The notes beneath the pieces were generated by a model. The model did no database searches. It had not been told where the DNA came from and saw only the letters and a list, made by a program, of their open reading frames with translations. DNA of 46,800 nt from JAXDBV01 sp034678415 (GTDB lineage: Bacteria > Bacteroidota > Bacteroidia > Bacteroidales > VadinHA17), in the NCBI GenBank assembly GCA_034678415.1, contig JAXDBV010000181.1, forward strand, positions 1-46,800. Direction: 5' to 3'. Positions 1-8,705 of the stretch are shown here, in pieces; within the stretch, counting starts at the first letter, position 1, and each line of letters opens with the position of its first letter. The position numbers were made by a program, and so were the translations under genes.

Positions 1-71
1 CCCGATAAGGCAAATAAAAGAGAAACCACTATGACAGGTTTATACAAACCGTATTTCATTTTTCCAGCACT

Positions 72-830
72 TTAGAATATAAACCGGTACCCTACCTGTA
101 CCTCCTTATTCATATAGTTAATAGTAAGGCCGCTGCCTGACGAGGTCTGCAGCAGGGGACGGATTGCTTTTTTATTCCTGTTACCGTTGCGGTACACCCA
201 GATCACATCGGCGATCCAGATGGCTGCCGCGATCCGGGTGGAGATAAAATACCGGTGATGCGCATGGTTTGCCTGTTCATACAACTCCTGGAATTCATCG
301 CTGTCGCTTCCCTGCTTGTAATCTTCATAATACCGGTTAGCCTGAACTTTACTGATGATGCCGTAGGTCATTAATCCCAATGTCCCGATAGTGGCAGCCA
401 CGGGTCGTATCTTGTTCCCTTCCAAAAAATAACCTCCCAATCCGGGAACCGCCACCGACAGAATAGCGTAAGAAGGCCCCCTTGAATAGATCACTGATGG
501 GATAATGGTGACTACCGCTTTTATATTGCCTGAAAAGACCGTCTGGTCCATGCCGGGATCCCAGACAATGGTTTTCCCGGTGCCAACCCTGACATTTTTT
601 CCAATATCGCCTTTTAGTGCTTTGGGAATAATCTCCTCGTTTGTTTCGGTGATGAATTTCAGATCCACATCGAAATATTCAACCGGTGTATGGGTTATAA
701 TGCTGTAACCAACGATGATCCTGTCATCTTCAAGCCAGAAATTGACATCGGTTGCCTCGGCAACCGGCTGCCCCGAAATTACCTGCAGATACATCACTGG
801 CAGAAACAGGAGAAGGATAAAAAATCTCAT
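72..830 (-). CDS. Exported or membrane protein of unknown function, 252 aa
   Basis: I do not recognise a named family with confidence. The protein begins with a clear signal peptide (MRFFILLLFLPVMYLQVISG). A small beta-rich domain of about 90 residues follows, ending in a G.GKTIVWDPGMD motif and a hydrophobic strand (KAVVTIIPSV). The second half has three hydrophobic segments (about 118-135, 143-160, 198-212), one with a PGLGGYFLEGNK motif of the kind seen in small Bacteroidota membrane proteins, separated by a charged, tyrosine-rich helix. It ends in an aromatic strand with terminal Phe (VGYRFIF). It lies 43 bp downstream of the caspase-like gene on the same strand and is probably co-transcribed, so it may be a membrane partner of that protease; this is inference. 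Function unknown. Confidence 0.7.
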   Translation of the reverse strand: MRFFILLLFLPVMYLQVISGQPVAEATDVNFWLEDDRIIVGYSIITHTPVEYFDVDLKFITETNEEIIPKALKGDIGKNVRVGTGKTIVWDPGMDQTVFSGNIKAVVTIIPSVIYSRGPSYAILSVAVPGLGGYFLEGNKIRPVAATIGTLGLMTYGIISKVQANRYYEDYKQGSDSDEFQELYEQANHAHHRYFISTRIAAAIWIADVIWVYRNGNRNKKAIRPLLQTSSGSGLTINYMNKEVQVGYRFIF

Positions 831-873
831 GGCAGGTCTTCTTGATGCAACACTGTATTCATGGCTATAATGA

Positions 874-2370
874 TCATTTTACCTTGAAGAAGAAATTTCC
901 TTTAAGGGAGGTGGATTCCCACGGTGTTTGTACCCCGTTCGATCTCTGTTCGACCATGGTGCGCACGTTCTTGAAGAATTCCTCGATGGGCAAACCGGGG
1001 ATATGGATAAACTGAAGCAATGCTTCGGTATACAACCCGTTCTTCCCTGTGCCGTCGGAAGCTGTTTTCCCCGGTGACGTGGCATACGCAATGATGGAGC
1101 CTGAGGGGGCCGTCATAAAGGCAAGGCCGCTGCTCTTGCCCCCGCTTCTGCCGCTCCACGAACGCTCAAAAGGATTATCCCGGCAGGCATCCAGGATGAT
1201 GATGTTTGTTGCGGTCTTCGCCGCTTCCATCTTACCCAGCACCCTTCCCACATCGATGCAATCATAATCAACATCCTGTTGAATACGCAGGCTGGCATCA
1301 ACCGGGATAAGGTAATTGATTCCGTTTACCTGCAGTCCATGCCCTGCAAAATAAAATAACCCCACATTGAATTCAGGCAGCTTCTCTCCGAACTCATCCA
1401 TAGCCCGTTTCATGGTCTTCTGGTCGGCATCGATAAATGTCATCACGGTGAAATCCAATCCTTTTAGTGCTTCGGCAAATGCCAGGGCATCATTCACCGG
1501 ATTGGTCAGCGGATTGCTGTGCGAATAATTGGAATTACCCATGACCAGTGCTAGGCGTTTTTCCCGGTATGTCTGGTCAATTTTTTGAACCGAATAATTA
1601 ATAGTGCGTATCCCTGAGATTGACACTCCTCCGTTGTTTTGTGCTTCTATTCTTACCTCATTATATCCTTCCTCAAGGATAAGATTCCTTCGAACCAGAT
1701 ATTCCTGCGGATGTTCGGTAGGCAGAATGGTAAAAACATTTTTGTCTGCCGGAATCATCCCGTTTAAATACACCTTCAGGTCGGTAATTCGTGTTCCCGA
1801 ATTCAACTTTGCGGCAATTTCAAATACAGGGAAATCCGTTCGTTCCAGTTCAGCACCGGGAGATATCCATTCAATAACCGGCGAGCCTGTTGATTCTTTG
1901 GTTGGTAAAACAATCTGAGCCGTACCGGAGGCGGAACTCGTATTCTCTGTGACGCTTATATTAAAATGTGCCGTTCCGTCTTTCAGTTTATCATTAGCGG
2001 AGAGAGGAATGACTACCAGTACCGAATCCCCCTGCTTTAATGCCTTTACCTTGTGCGTGTTTTGATAGCTTAACCCGGCGTTTTGACCGGTGTCGGTTAT
2101 GGTGATGGTTAACTCCCCGATTTCAAATAAACCTGTGTTGGCTATATAAAACCGTATCGTCCCTTCTTCGTTCCCATCCATGCTCTGATCGTCATTCTGG
2201 TCCCTGAAAATCAACTTGCCCACGGTAAATGACGGCGGTATTTCAGTGACACTATTCCCCCCGGCACTTATGGTTACCTTTTTAAAACCGCTCTCTCCGC
2301 TCTGGGCGAAAGATCCGTTGATGCCCAGGATACCAAGAAAAACTGTGAAAATGAAGAATTGCTTTTTCAT
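874..2370 (-). CDS. Exported caspase-family (C14) protease with N-terminal beta domains
   Basis: The first 20 or so residues form a signal peptide (MKKQFFIFTVFLGILGINGS, then FAQ). I start at the Met at 2370 because the extra ten residues upstream (from 2400) would precede a normal signal peptide. The middle third looks like two beta-sandwich (CARDB/Ig-like) domains. The C-terminal ~230 residues are a caspase p20 domain: it starts at KRLALVMGNSNY, carries the catalytic His in YFAGHG (about His344) and the catalytic Cys in ILDACRDN (about Cys396), and ends in PWESTSLKGNFFF. Such metacaspase-like proteins usually cleave after basic or acidic residues; the target is unknown. It precedes the gene at 72-830 by 43 bp. 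The signal peptide implies action in the periplasm or outside, unlike cytosolic defence caspases. Family assignment is firm; role is not. Confidence 0.9.
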   Translation of the reverse strand: MKKQFFIFTVFLGILGINGSFAQSGESGFKKVTISAGGNSVTEIPPSFTVGKLIFRDQNDDQSMDGNEEGTIRFYIANTGLFEIGELTITITDTGQNAGLSYQNTHKVKALKQGDSVLVVIPLSANDKLKDGTAHFNISVTENTSSASGTAQIVLPTKESTGSPVIEWISPGAELERTDFPVFEIAAKLNSGTRITDLKVYLNGMIPADKNVFTILPTEHPQEYLVRRNLILEEGYNEVRIEAQNNGGVSISGIRTINYSVQKIDQTYREKRLALVMGNSNYSHSNPLTNPVNDALAFAEALKGLDFTVMTFIDADQKTMKRAMDEFGEKLPEFNVGLFYFAGHGLQVNGINYLIPVDASLRIQQDVDYDCIDVGRVLGKMEAAKTATNIIILDACRDNPFERSWSGRSGGKSSGLAFMTAPSGSIIAYATSPGKTASDGTGKNGLYTEALLQFIHIPGLPIEEFFKNVRTMVEQRSNGVQTPWESTSLKGNFFFKVK

Positions 2371-2701
2371 ATGAGCATAGCATTGGATGACAGGTAACAA
2401 CAGCTCACCCAGTTTTAACGAAAGTTAAATAAAAAATTCATTTGTAGAAATAATTGCATATACTGCAGTGATTGTAAAACTGGTTCAATATTAACTTCTA
2501 TCCCCGTCACAGGATCATCCGGATTTCTTTGTAAGGATTACACCATCATTGTTTGATTATCAATACCAACCTGTGCGCCGATGCTATGGGTGTTGTGAGA
2601 ATCTATTAAGTCACAATCGTATAGGGTTCCGATTGTTCCCTGGTTATTAAGAGAACTAAGTGAAATGAAGGAATAATGACTGTGTTTTACTTGGATGTCT
2701 A
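2371..2701. other. Intergenic stretch with one imperfect dyad
   Basis: No gene is seen. It separates the MACPF gene (ending at 2702) from the caspase gene and should hold the caspase promoter on the minus strand. One inverted repeat is visible: ACAATCG at 2613-2619 and CGATTGT at 2630-2636, with a 10-nt spacer. Its arms resemble half-sites of the LacI operators near 14.8 and 22.6 kb but are spaced differently, so I do not call it an operator. Confidence 0.4.
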
Positions 2702-4255
2702 TTATTTACTTGGCAGAGCTTCTTCATCAACAAATTGGTTGGTATAGTGAAGATATATATCATAACCTCCAGCACCCTCGTTAAGGTCCTGAGGAATGGC
2801 CGAAGTATAGCCCACCGTTACCACATACCAGGTATTGCTGCTGCCGGTCCCGAAAGTATAGGCATTATTCACCCTTAATCCCGTGACCAGTTTATCTGAA
2901 TAGTCGTTCCTGCGTCGATAGGCAAGATAGATAAAATCACCGCCTGCACCGCGGTTAAGATCATGGTTGATCTTTTCAAATCCGGCTGGCAGGGCTGCCA
3001 GACTTTCACCATCAGATTCATCAATTGTGGCTACTTCGGCTATGGGTGTGATCGTATCATTTTCCATACCCAGTAGGTAATAGATCCAGATGTATGGTGT
3101 ATCTCCGCCGCAGTCTGCATTCAGATCATAGTTCAATCTGTAATAATCCCGGTTGTTATATTTAAATGGATTGGCGGCATTGGATCCCTCCAGAATGATC
3201 AGGTCCAGTATACATACCCTCGGAGCAGGAAATACCTCGATATTTCTGTCGGTAGCCCAGGTTGAATAGGCGGTTTCCAGCGCAGCCTTCCTGGTTGCAT
3301 CATTACAAAAATACCAGATCGGGATAAGTCCATTCTGGGTATAGTTGCAGAACACCAGGTTGTTTCCTATGCTGCCTATCCAGGCATCATAATCATCCTT
3401 GTTGATGATGTGCTGTCCCAGTTCGCTTGACCCGCCATACACCTCAAGGTGTTTCTCCATGCTTGTGGCAAACTTATTGTAATCAGTTTCAGTGATTACT
3501 TCGGTATTAATAGAACCGGAACCCAGCCCCTTCGAAAAACTTGCTTCAGCATATACGCCGATGCTCACGCTTTCCTTGAGATCCCTGGTACGCGCAGAGA
3601 CACTATAATCAAGCCTGCCCCCAATTACCAATCCTGTCAAACAATGTGTCCCGTAAATCTGAAATATTTCTGAAGGGGGAATGGATGGATCGTTGATTTT
3701 TTCTTTCGCCTGTTTTGTAAGATAAGGCTTAAGATCATCAGCATTCCAGTCGGTTGGCAGGCGCAACTGGTATTTATTGATCATGCTGTGATACGTGGCA
3801 AAAGAGTACGAATCATAACAATACCGGTTCGAGCTGAAGTTTGTCTTTACTGACCCGCTGAAGAACATATAACTCCCCGACACACCCACCGAAACACTCA
3901 GGGCTTGCGAATATTCTGTAATGGTGGTTCCTGAGGTTGTATGAAATGTACTGTGTTCAAGGTTTTTCATTTCTACAAGCCCATCAGAATTGAGTTTATT
4001 ATAATCCAGGATAGGAGCCTTGACTTTAGAAACATCTGCAAATGTTTCGAACACATCATAGCCTGAACCCAGATTATCAATACCACTGATAGTTGCTGGA
4101 TTTTTAATAGGATCGAATGGCCCGGGTAGTCCCTCCTCTTTATTGCATCCTGTGATAAAAAGAAAAGTTCCGAATAAAATACATTTCACTCCGGCAAAGA
4201 ATAAACCTGATGATCTGCTCTCTCCGGCAAAAACCTTCTGGACTGCGTTTTTCAT
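2702..4255 (-). CDS. MACPF-domain lipoprotein with C-terminal MABP-like beta-prism repeats
   Basis: A predicted lipoprotein: after a basic N-terminus and hydrophobic stretch comes the lipobox FLFITGC, then a short acidic linker. Residues ~60-330 form a MAC/perforin domain, marked by the signature Y201-G-T-H-C followed by the Gly pair in LVIGGRL. This fold oligomerises and inserts beta-hairpins into membranes. The C-terminus has three repeats spaced 55-58 residues apart, starting near 377, 432 and 490, with the pattern DLNxGAGGxxIYLxY, typical of MABP/beta-prism domains that follow MACPF in some bacterial proteins and may bind lipid or glycan. Known relatives in Bacteroidales include secreted antimicrobial MACPF proteins (BSAP). 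It lies 86 bp downstream of a CDC-like gene on the same strand, so the two pore-fold proteins probably form one unit. Target membrane unknown. Confidence 0.88.
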   Translation of the reverse strand: MKNAVQKVFAGESRSSGLFFAGVKCILFGTFLFITGCNKEEGLPGPFDPIKNPATISGIDNLGSGYDVFETFADVSKVKAPILDYNKLNSDGLVEMKNLEHSTFHTTSGTTITEYSQALSVSVGVSGSYMFFSGSVKTNFSSNRYCYDSYSFATYHSMINKYQLRLPTDWNADDLKPYLTKQAKEKINDPSIPPSEIFQIYGTHCLTGLVIGGRLDYSVSARTRDLKESVSIGVYAEASFSKGLGSGSINTEVITETDYNKFATSMEKHLEVYGGSSELGQHIINKDDYDAWIGSIGNNLVFCNYTQNGLIPIWYFCNDATRKAALETAYSTWATDRNIEVFPAPRVCILDLIILEGSNAANPFKYNNRDYYRLNYDLNADCGGDTPYIWIYYLLGMENDTITPIAEVATIDESDGESLAALPAGFEKINHDLNRGAGGDFIYLAYRRRNDYSDKLVTGLRVNNAYTFGTGSSNTWYVVTVGYTSAIPQDLNEGAGGYDIYLHYTNQFVDEEALPSK

Positions 4256-4341
4256 AACAAGGTGTTTTTGTTGGTAGTTACTTTCTTTGATATGCAGAGA
4301 ATATAAAATCGTAAAGGATTACCTCATCTGGTTATCCTTTC

Positions 4342-5877
4342 CTATGTATAGCTGAAGCGCATGGTAAATTGAAGATATTGAGTGCTGTTATACACCTTCA
4401 TTCCCTCTTTATCATAATTCTGTCCCATGACCACTGCCGTTATAATGTCAGCTACCGGTATCTCAGTAGTCGTAACACCATAATGGTCATCGCTGGTACC
4501 GTCATCCTCGTGCATCTGGATATTTATCATGATAGCGTCAGTCTGTTTCAATCCGGTCCACGTTTTTGCAGTAGTGGTATTTTCAGAGAAATAGGTTTCA
4601 CTGTATTCGTCAAAATCGCCATTGGCAAAATGATCGTGAGCCACAGATATTCCAAGGCTTTTTGGATAGCAGTACACTTCTCCGTATAGCTCAAGCGTAC
4701 CTCCTGCACCGTCGGTGGATGCAGCATACATGTAATATAAAAGCGTTTTTATGTCATAGATAAGATTGTCCGTCCTGGGTAGAGCAGTAACAATGGGGTA
4801 TGAAGCAGCAAACACAATCTTCCCTATGCTATTGTCCTTGATGTACCTGAGCTTATTGGAGATGGGGGCCCCCGGAGAGGTTTTGGAAAAATTTTCCCCG
4901 GCCTGTATGTAGTTTTTGAAGTCTTCAAATCCGTTGATGGTGGCTCCTGCATCACCACCGGCTCCACCCAGTATATAAACCTTCATGCTTGAATTGGCTT
5001 TCAGTTCATCAAATTCAGCGGATGCCGATGCATTCACTCCGGCATAGGAAGCATTCAGGTATGATTTAACTTCCGTTTCACTTAGTGACGATTCGATGGT
5101 AAAAAGAGCCATGCGGCCATAGGTTACCGTTGAAACATACATTGGCATGTACGTTCCGAATAAAGTCCGGTCAACGTCGTCTTCAAAAAGGTCGGAAGGG
5201 TGATTTGGCAGATCCATATCAAGGGTATAATAACTCTGTATGAATTTTGCCACCATTCGTGTCTTGATATTATTATTTGAAAAATCAAATCCTCCCTTTA
5301 CATTCAGTCCAAAACCTTTGTAACTGGCATGAAGGGAAAGGTCAAGTTGTGATTCAGAATAGGCCTGTTCCACAGTAAATCCCATATTTGCATAAGGCAC
5401 ATCGTATTCCTGCTTCATCAGGCTGTTCACAGCCTCCCTGACGGTCGACAATTTTGGGTCATCAACAACAACCGATACAACATTACCGCCTGTAAGCGAT
5501 GTGGAAATGGTGATTGGTTTTCTCTTTGCAGGGATCAGTGTATACGTCCCGTCGAGTATGGATTCCCCTTTTACCAGGGCTCCCGGGTAAATAACATCCG
5601 TCTGGGGATTTAAAACGATCTGCTCATCGAATCCTGCAGCGGTTTCATAATAATCTGTATGGTAGATATACTCTGTTGTGGTATCAACTTCACTGTTTAT
5701 CTTTGATGCCGCTTTTTCAGCAGGCATCACTGTGGCAATGGTTGGCAGATCCTGAAGGTATTCAATCAATGCTCCTTTGTCAAACGTGTCTTCTTTTTCA
5801 CATCCTGAAAGAAGTACAAATCCAAACAGAATGAAACACAATGAAGCAACCGTTACAAAGGCAACTTTATTTTTCAT
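4342..5877 (-). CDS. Cholesterol-dependent-cytolysin-like (CDC-like) lipoprotein
   Basis: A lipobox (VLLSGC, Cys26) predicts a lipoprotein. Several thiol-activated-cytolysin landmarks occur in order: YPGAL at 97-101 followed by a basic RKPITI strand (119-124); QSYYTLDMDLP at 214-224 and DLFEDDV (229-235); MYVSTVTYGR at 246-255; ILGGAGGDAG at 302-311; a short PGAPIS element (335-340) and YIKDNS (345-350). These match domains 1-3 of CDCs. The C-terminal ~135 residues do not contain the Trp-rich undecapeptide of cholesterol-binding domain 4, so a different receptor or membrane-binding domain is likely. Related CDC-like proteins of Bacteroidota are known to work as short/long pairs; here the partner downstream is instead a MACPF protein. 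Length (511 aa) is similar to classic CDCs (~500). Family call is good; activity is inferred. Confidence 0.82.
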   Translation of the reverse strand: MKNKVAFVTVASLCFILFGFVLLSGCEKEDTFDKGALIEYLQDLPTIATVMPAEKAASKINSEVDTTTEYIYHTDYYETAAGFDEQIVLNPQTDVIYPGALVKGESILDGTYTLIPAKRKPITISTSLTGGNVVSVVVDDPKLSTVREAVNSLMKQEYDVPYANMGFTVEQAYSESQLDLSLHASYKGFGLNVKGGFDFSNNNIKTRMVAKFIQSYYTLDMDLPNHPSDLFEDDVDRTLFGTYMPMYVSTVTYGRMALFTIESSLSETEVKSYLNASYAGVNASASAEFDELKANSSMKVYILGGAGGDAGATINGFEDFKNYIQAGENFSKTSPGAPISNKLRYIKDNSIGKIVFAASYPIVTALPRTDNLIYDIKTLLYYMYAASTDGAGGTLELYGEVYCYPKSLGISVAHDHFANGDFDEYSETYFSENTTTAKTWTGLKQTDAIMINIQMHEDDGTSDDHYGVTTTEIPVADIITAVVMGQNYDKEGMKVYNSTQYLQFTMRFSYT

Positions 5878-5917
5878 AATAGTTGTTCATAAATTGTCAA
5901 AACACAATAAATTATAA

Positions 5918-5925
5918 CAAATTTA
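5918..5925 (-). promoter_or_regulatory. Candidate -7 box upstream of the CDC-like gene
   Basis: On the minus strand the sequence reads TAAATTTG, matching the Bacteroidota -7 consensus TAnnTTTG, 41 nt before the ATG at 5877. No TTG is found at the usual 19-nt spacing upstream, so the promoter call is tentative. Confidence 0.35.
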
Positions 5926-5964
5926 TATCAATTGCAAATAAATCATTGATAACGAATACGTAAC

Positions 5965-5980
5965 ATATATATATATATAT
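5965..5980. repeat. (AT)8 dinucleotide repeat
   Basis: Eight AT units lie in the AT-rich space upstream of the CDC-like gene (start at 5877) and downstream of the DUF5916 gene (end at 6072). Slippage here could alter promoter spacing, but the tract lies about 40 nt upstream of the candidate -7 box. Confidence 0.6.
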
Positions 5981-6071
5981 TAATATGATTTTAAGAACAG
6001 GCAGGTTAATACCATCAGACTGAGCAGGATGAAATTTGAAAATAATGTCAGTAAAAAGGACAGGTCAGTGT

Positions 6072-8306
6072 TTATCGTACCCTGAAAGTATAGGTATATT
6101 TTAACAATAATGTACGCTGGTTGCTGAAGGGGAGAGAGGGTTCAGAATTTCTCCTGCCGGCATTAATATTATCGTTGTAAACGATGAAGAAATCGTTTCC
6201 TTCTTTCGGATTGAATCGAAATCGTACATTCCATATAAAATCACTGGAGAGGCTGTTAAACTGCAGATAGCTTGAAGCAGACAGAGCTGTAGAATACATA
6301 TAAAGCAGCTTGATCCTTGCCAGGTGGGAAAGAAACTTCTGGTCTCTTTCATCAAAGGTGATATGGTTTATACTGTACCCAAGATCCATGTTCCAGCTTT
6401 CACCCAAAGTAAATGATGGGTATACAGAGAATGAATTTTTCCATCCGTCATAGAACATTCCGGTTGAAATAGTGGATTCCAAAAAGAGCCAGTTCCCATG
6501 GGGCGAGGTATAGCCTAGATCAATATCAAAAAACCTGTATTCACCCACCGGTATTGTTGCGTCCGGCGAAAGCTCAAATTCTTCAACTATAGATTCATAT
6601 TGCAAAGGAATGCTTAGGCTGAAGTTATGATCTCTTTTGGTTGAAAGAGAATATTCAGGCTCGATTTCGATTGACTCAACAGCATGATCAAGGTTGCGCG
6701 AATAGAGATTGGAACTCATTGAAATCATATGCCTTTTCAAATATCTGGATCTTTCACCGGGGATCCATCCATAACCCGCTTCGGCCCCATAACGGCTGAA
6801 GTTCTTCCTGTATTCAAAACCCATCTCTGGATTATAGTGGCTCCCAGCCCTGGTATATGTCAGGTCATAATTCAGTCCTTTATATGTTCGCCTTTGCCAT
6901 TTTACATATATTTTCCCGGGGTCAATGAAATTCCGTTTTGCACTGTCCGAATCAGTAGTTCTTGCTGCAACAATTTTGAGATAATCGTTTTTAAAGAGAT
7001 TTAGTATTGCATCGAAACCATAACCTATGTTATACTTACCATGAACATCAATTTTTGAGGTAATCAGTCCTCCTATATACGAATTTGTGTTCAGGTCTAT
7101 CTTTTTTCGTAACCTGAATACTGAATTATTGATGGACGGCAGTATTTCTTCCCTGGTTTCAGGATCCTTTCTTATTCCTGTCTGCAGACTCATTATTCCA
7201 ACGTCCCAGCCTCCCACTCTTCCAGTCAGACGGCCGCCTCCCCAGATCGGTATCTTTTGATCATCATCAATTCCAATTCTCCTGCTGTAAAAAAGATCGC
7301 CCGTTGGGCCAAAGGCAAAATCAAAAATGTTCGATCGTTCAAGGAAAAACTGCCTCTTCTCCGGAAAATAGAGTGAAAAGCGGGTAAGGTTCACCTGCTG
7401 ATCATCTGCTTCTACCTGTGCAAAATCGGTATTCACTGTAAGATCCAGGGTCAGGTTTTTTGATAGGCCGATTTTAGCATCTATCCCGATTTCCTTCTCC
7501 CATGATGTTATGAGGTCGTATTTTTCCTCTTCTTCATCCAGAATATTTTCTGTCTCAATCCCTCCCAACAAATAGGGAGTGAAATACAACGGATTTATCG
7601 ACTGGATGCCTCTCAACTCAACGTCTTCATACTGGGAAGGTTTGGCAAAACTCCAGAATCCCCATTCATTAGAGGTCTCAGGGTATATATCCCATTCTGC
7701 CACACGGGAAATATACCTGAATGCTGACAATCCCATGTTCACCCTGCCGTCTGCAATGGTATAACGAAGGCTGGAGAGAGGAATTTGAATCTCTGCAAAC
7801 CATCCCTGGTCCGTAACCTGAGTTTTAACATCCCAAACGGTGTTCCAGTCTCTCTGAATCGGGAAATCATCCTGGCCATCATTGAATACCTGTCCGTCCA
7901 GTCTCAGACCTGCAGGAGAAGTAGCAAAGAAGAGAGCATTTTCATTATCATTGTAGGTATCAAAACCGATCCCGAACCAGTCATTGCTCAGGCTCATATC
8001 ATCTCGTTTCTTGCTTGTTGCCCTGATCATTGAGGGTTCTGTATCATACATATAACCACCGATAAAAAGATACTTGTCCGTGTACCCAATTTTAAAATCC
8101 GTTTTCTGAGATGCTGTGTTGCCTGCGATAGGATTAAGCATGATCATAGTATATGCTTCAGCTGAATCCCACGCCGGTTCAGTCAGGTTGCCGTCCAGGC
8201 GGGGCTCTGATCCTAGTTTCTTAATGACCAGTGGTTGCTGGGAATATATACCATGTGTAAAGGATAGCAACAATAAAATATACCATGATGACTTACTGAA
8301 TATCAT
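6072..8306 (-). CDS. DUF5916 outer-membrane protein with N-terminal CBM9-like domain
   Basis: It starts with a signal peptide (about 22 residues, ending before QQPLVIKK). Residues ~25-210 form a carbohydrate-binding-family-9-like beta-sandwich; typical features are the RLDGNLTEPAWDSAE start, the YTDKYLFIGGYMYD strand and the DWFGIGFDTYNDNENALFFATSPAG segment. The remaining ~500 residues are a beta-barrel-like DUF5916 region with alternating strands, the characteristic LTLDLTVNTDFAQVEADDQQ and FPEKRQFFLERSNIF segments, and a final aromatic/basic strand (YTYTFRVR). Proteins of this family are common in Bacteroidota and lack an established biochemical role; surface glycan or peptide handling is usually suggested. 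It lies 194 bp upstream of the CDC-like gene on the same strand; co-transcription is possible but not shown. Length (744 aa) is normal. Confidence 0.85.
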   Translation of the reverse strand: MIFSKSSWYILLLLSFTHGIYSQQPLVIKKLGSEPRLDGNLTEPAWDSAEAYTMIMLNPIAGNTASQKTDFKIGYTDKYLFIGGYMYDTEPSMIRATSKKRDDMSLSNDWFGIGFDTYNDNENALFFATSPAGLRLDGQVFNDGQDDFPIQRDWNTVWDVKTQVTDQGWFAEIQIPLSSLRYTIADGRVNMGLSAFRYISRVAEWDIYPETSNEWGFWSFAKPSQYEDVELRGIQSINPLYFTPYLLGGIETENILDEEEEKYDLITSWEKEIGIDAKIGLSKNLTLDLTVNTDFAQVEADDQQVNLTRFSLYFPEKRQFFLERSNIFDFAFGPTGDLFYSRRIGIDDDQKIPIWGGGRLTGRVGGWDVGIMSLQTGIRKDPETREEILPSINNSVFRLRKKIDLNTNSYIGGLITSKIDVHGKYNIGYGFDAILNLFKNDYLKIVAARTTDSDSAKRNFIDPGKIYVKWQRRTYKGLNYDLTYTRAGSHYNPEMGFEYRKNFSRYGAEAGYGWIPGERSRYLKRHMISMSSNLYSRNLDHAVESIEIEPEYSLSTKRDHNFSLSIPLQYESIVEEFELSPDATIPVGEYRFFDIDLGYTSPHGNWLFLESTISTGMFYDGWKNSFSVYPSFTLGESWNMDLGYSINHITFDERDQKFLSHLARIKLLYMYSTALSASSYLQFNSLSSDFIWNVRFRFNPKEGNDFFIVYNDNINAGRRNSEPSLPFSNQRTLLLKYTYTFRVR

Positions 8307-8705
8307 AATCTGTTAATATTCAGTTTATAGTGAAGATAGTAAAGATAAGGTAAATAAATACACGACAGAGGAGATTTATATATATTTAGCTGAAAAGACC
8401 AGGAAATTCTCAGGGGCGATTGAAAGTTAAGTTTGTTTTATGAATAGGGTTGCTTCTATTTTAAAAATCCATCTCCAAAATAGTGGCATCCCGGAATTTT
8501 ACTACATTTATTTGTTCACTACCGGGGATTAAACGATACGTAAAAACGATGTCTGCGGTGAGAAAGAGTATGTATGTCAAGATGTTCTTGTCCTTTTACC
8601 ATGTTGCACCGGCATCAGGACAGGATGGGAAGGTTCATAAGCCAACACTCTTTCTCATTGATTGTTATTATGATCAACAGTACCATGTGCAGGATTTACG
8701 ATAAT
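8307..8705. other. Intergenic region between divergent genes, no gene seen
   Basis: This 399-bp space separates the DUF5916 gene (minus) from the PL11 lyase (plus) and should contain both promoters. An open frame continues upstream of the chosen lyase start into this region, but its encoded residues do not look like a signal peptide or an enzyme segment, so I leave it non-coding. No clear operator, terminator or RNA gene was seen. Confidence 0.4.

Noticed and set aside
2613..2636. ACAATCG...CGATTGT dyad as a fourth LacI operator
   Set aside because: Half-sites are 10 nt apart whereas the true operators have fused half-sites; the nearby genes are not hexuronate genes.
5965..5980. Phase-variable promoter at the (AT)8 tract
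   Set aside because: The tract is not between promoter elements that can be recognised, so there is no positive evidence for phase variation.
72..8306. A complete caspase-gasdermin-like defence island
   Set aside because: No gasdermin, nuclease, sensor NTPase or other defence gene is seen, and the caspase and both pore-forming proteins are exported.
8574..8705. Longer start for the PL11 lyase
   Set aside because: The added residues contain Cys/His-rich sequence ahead of a normal signal peptide, which is unlikely for an exported enzyme.
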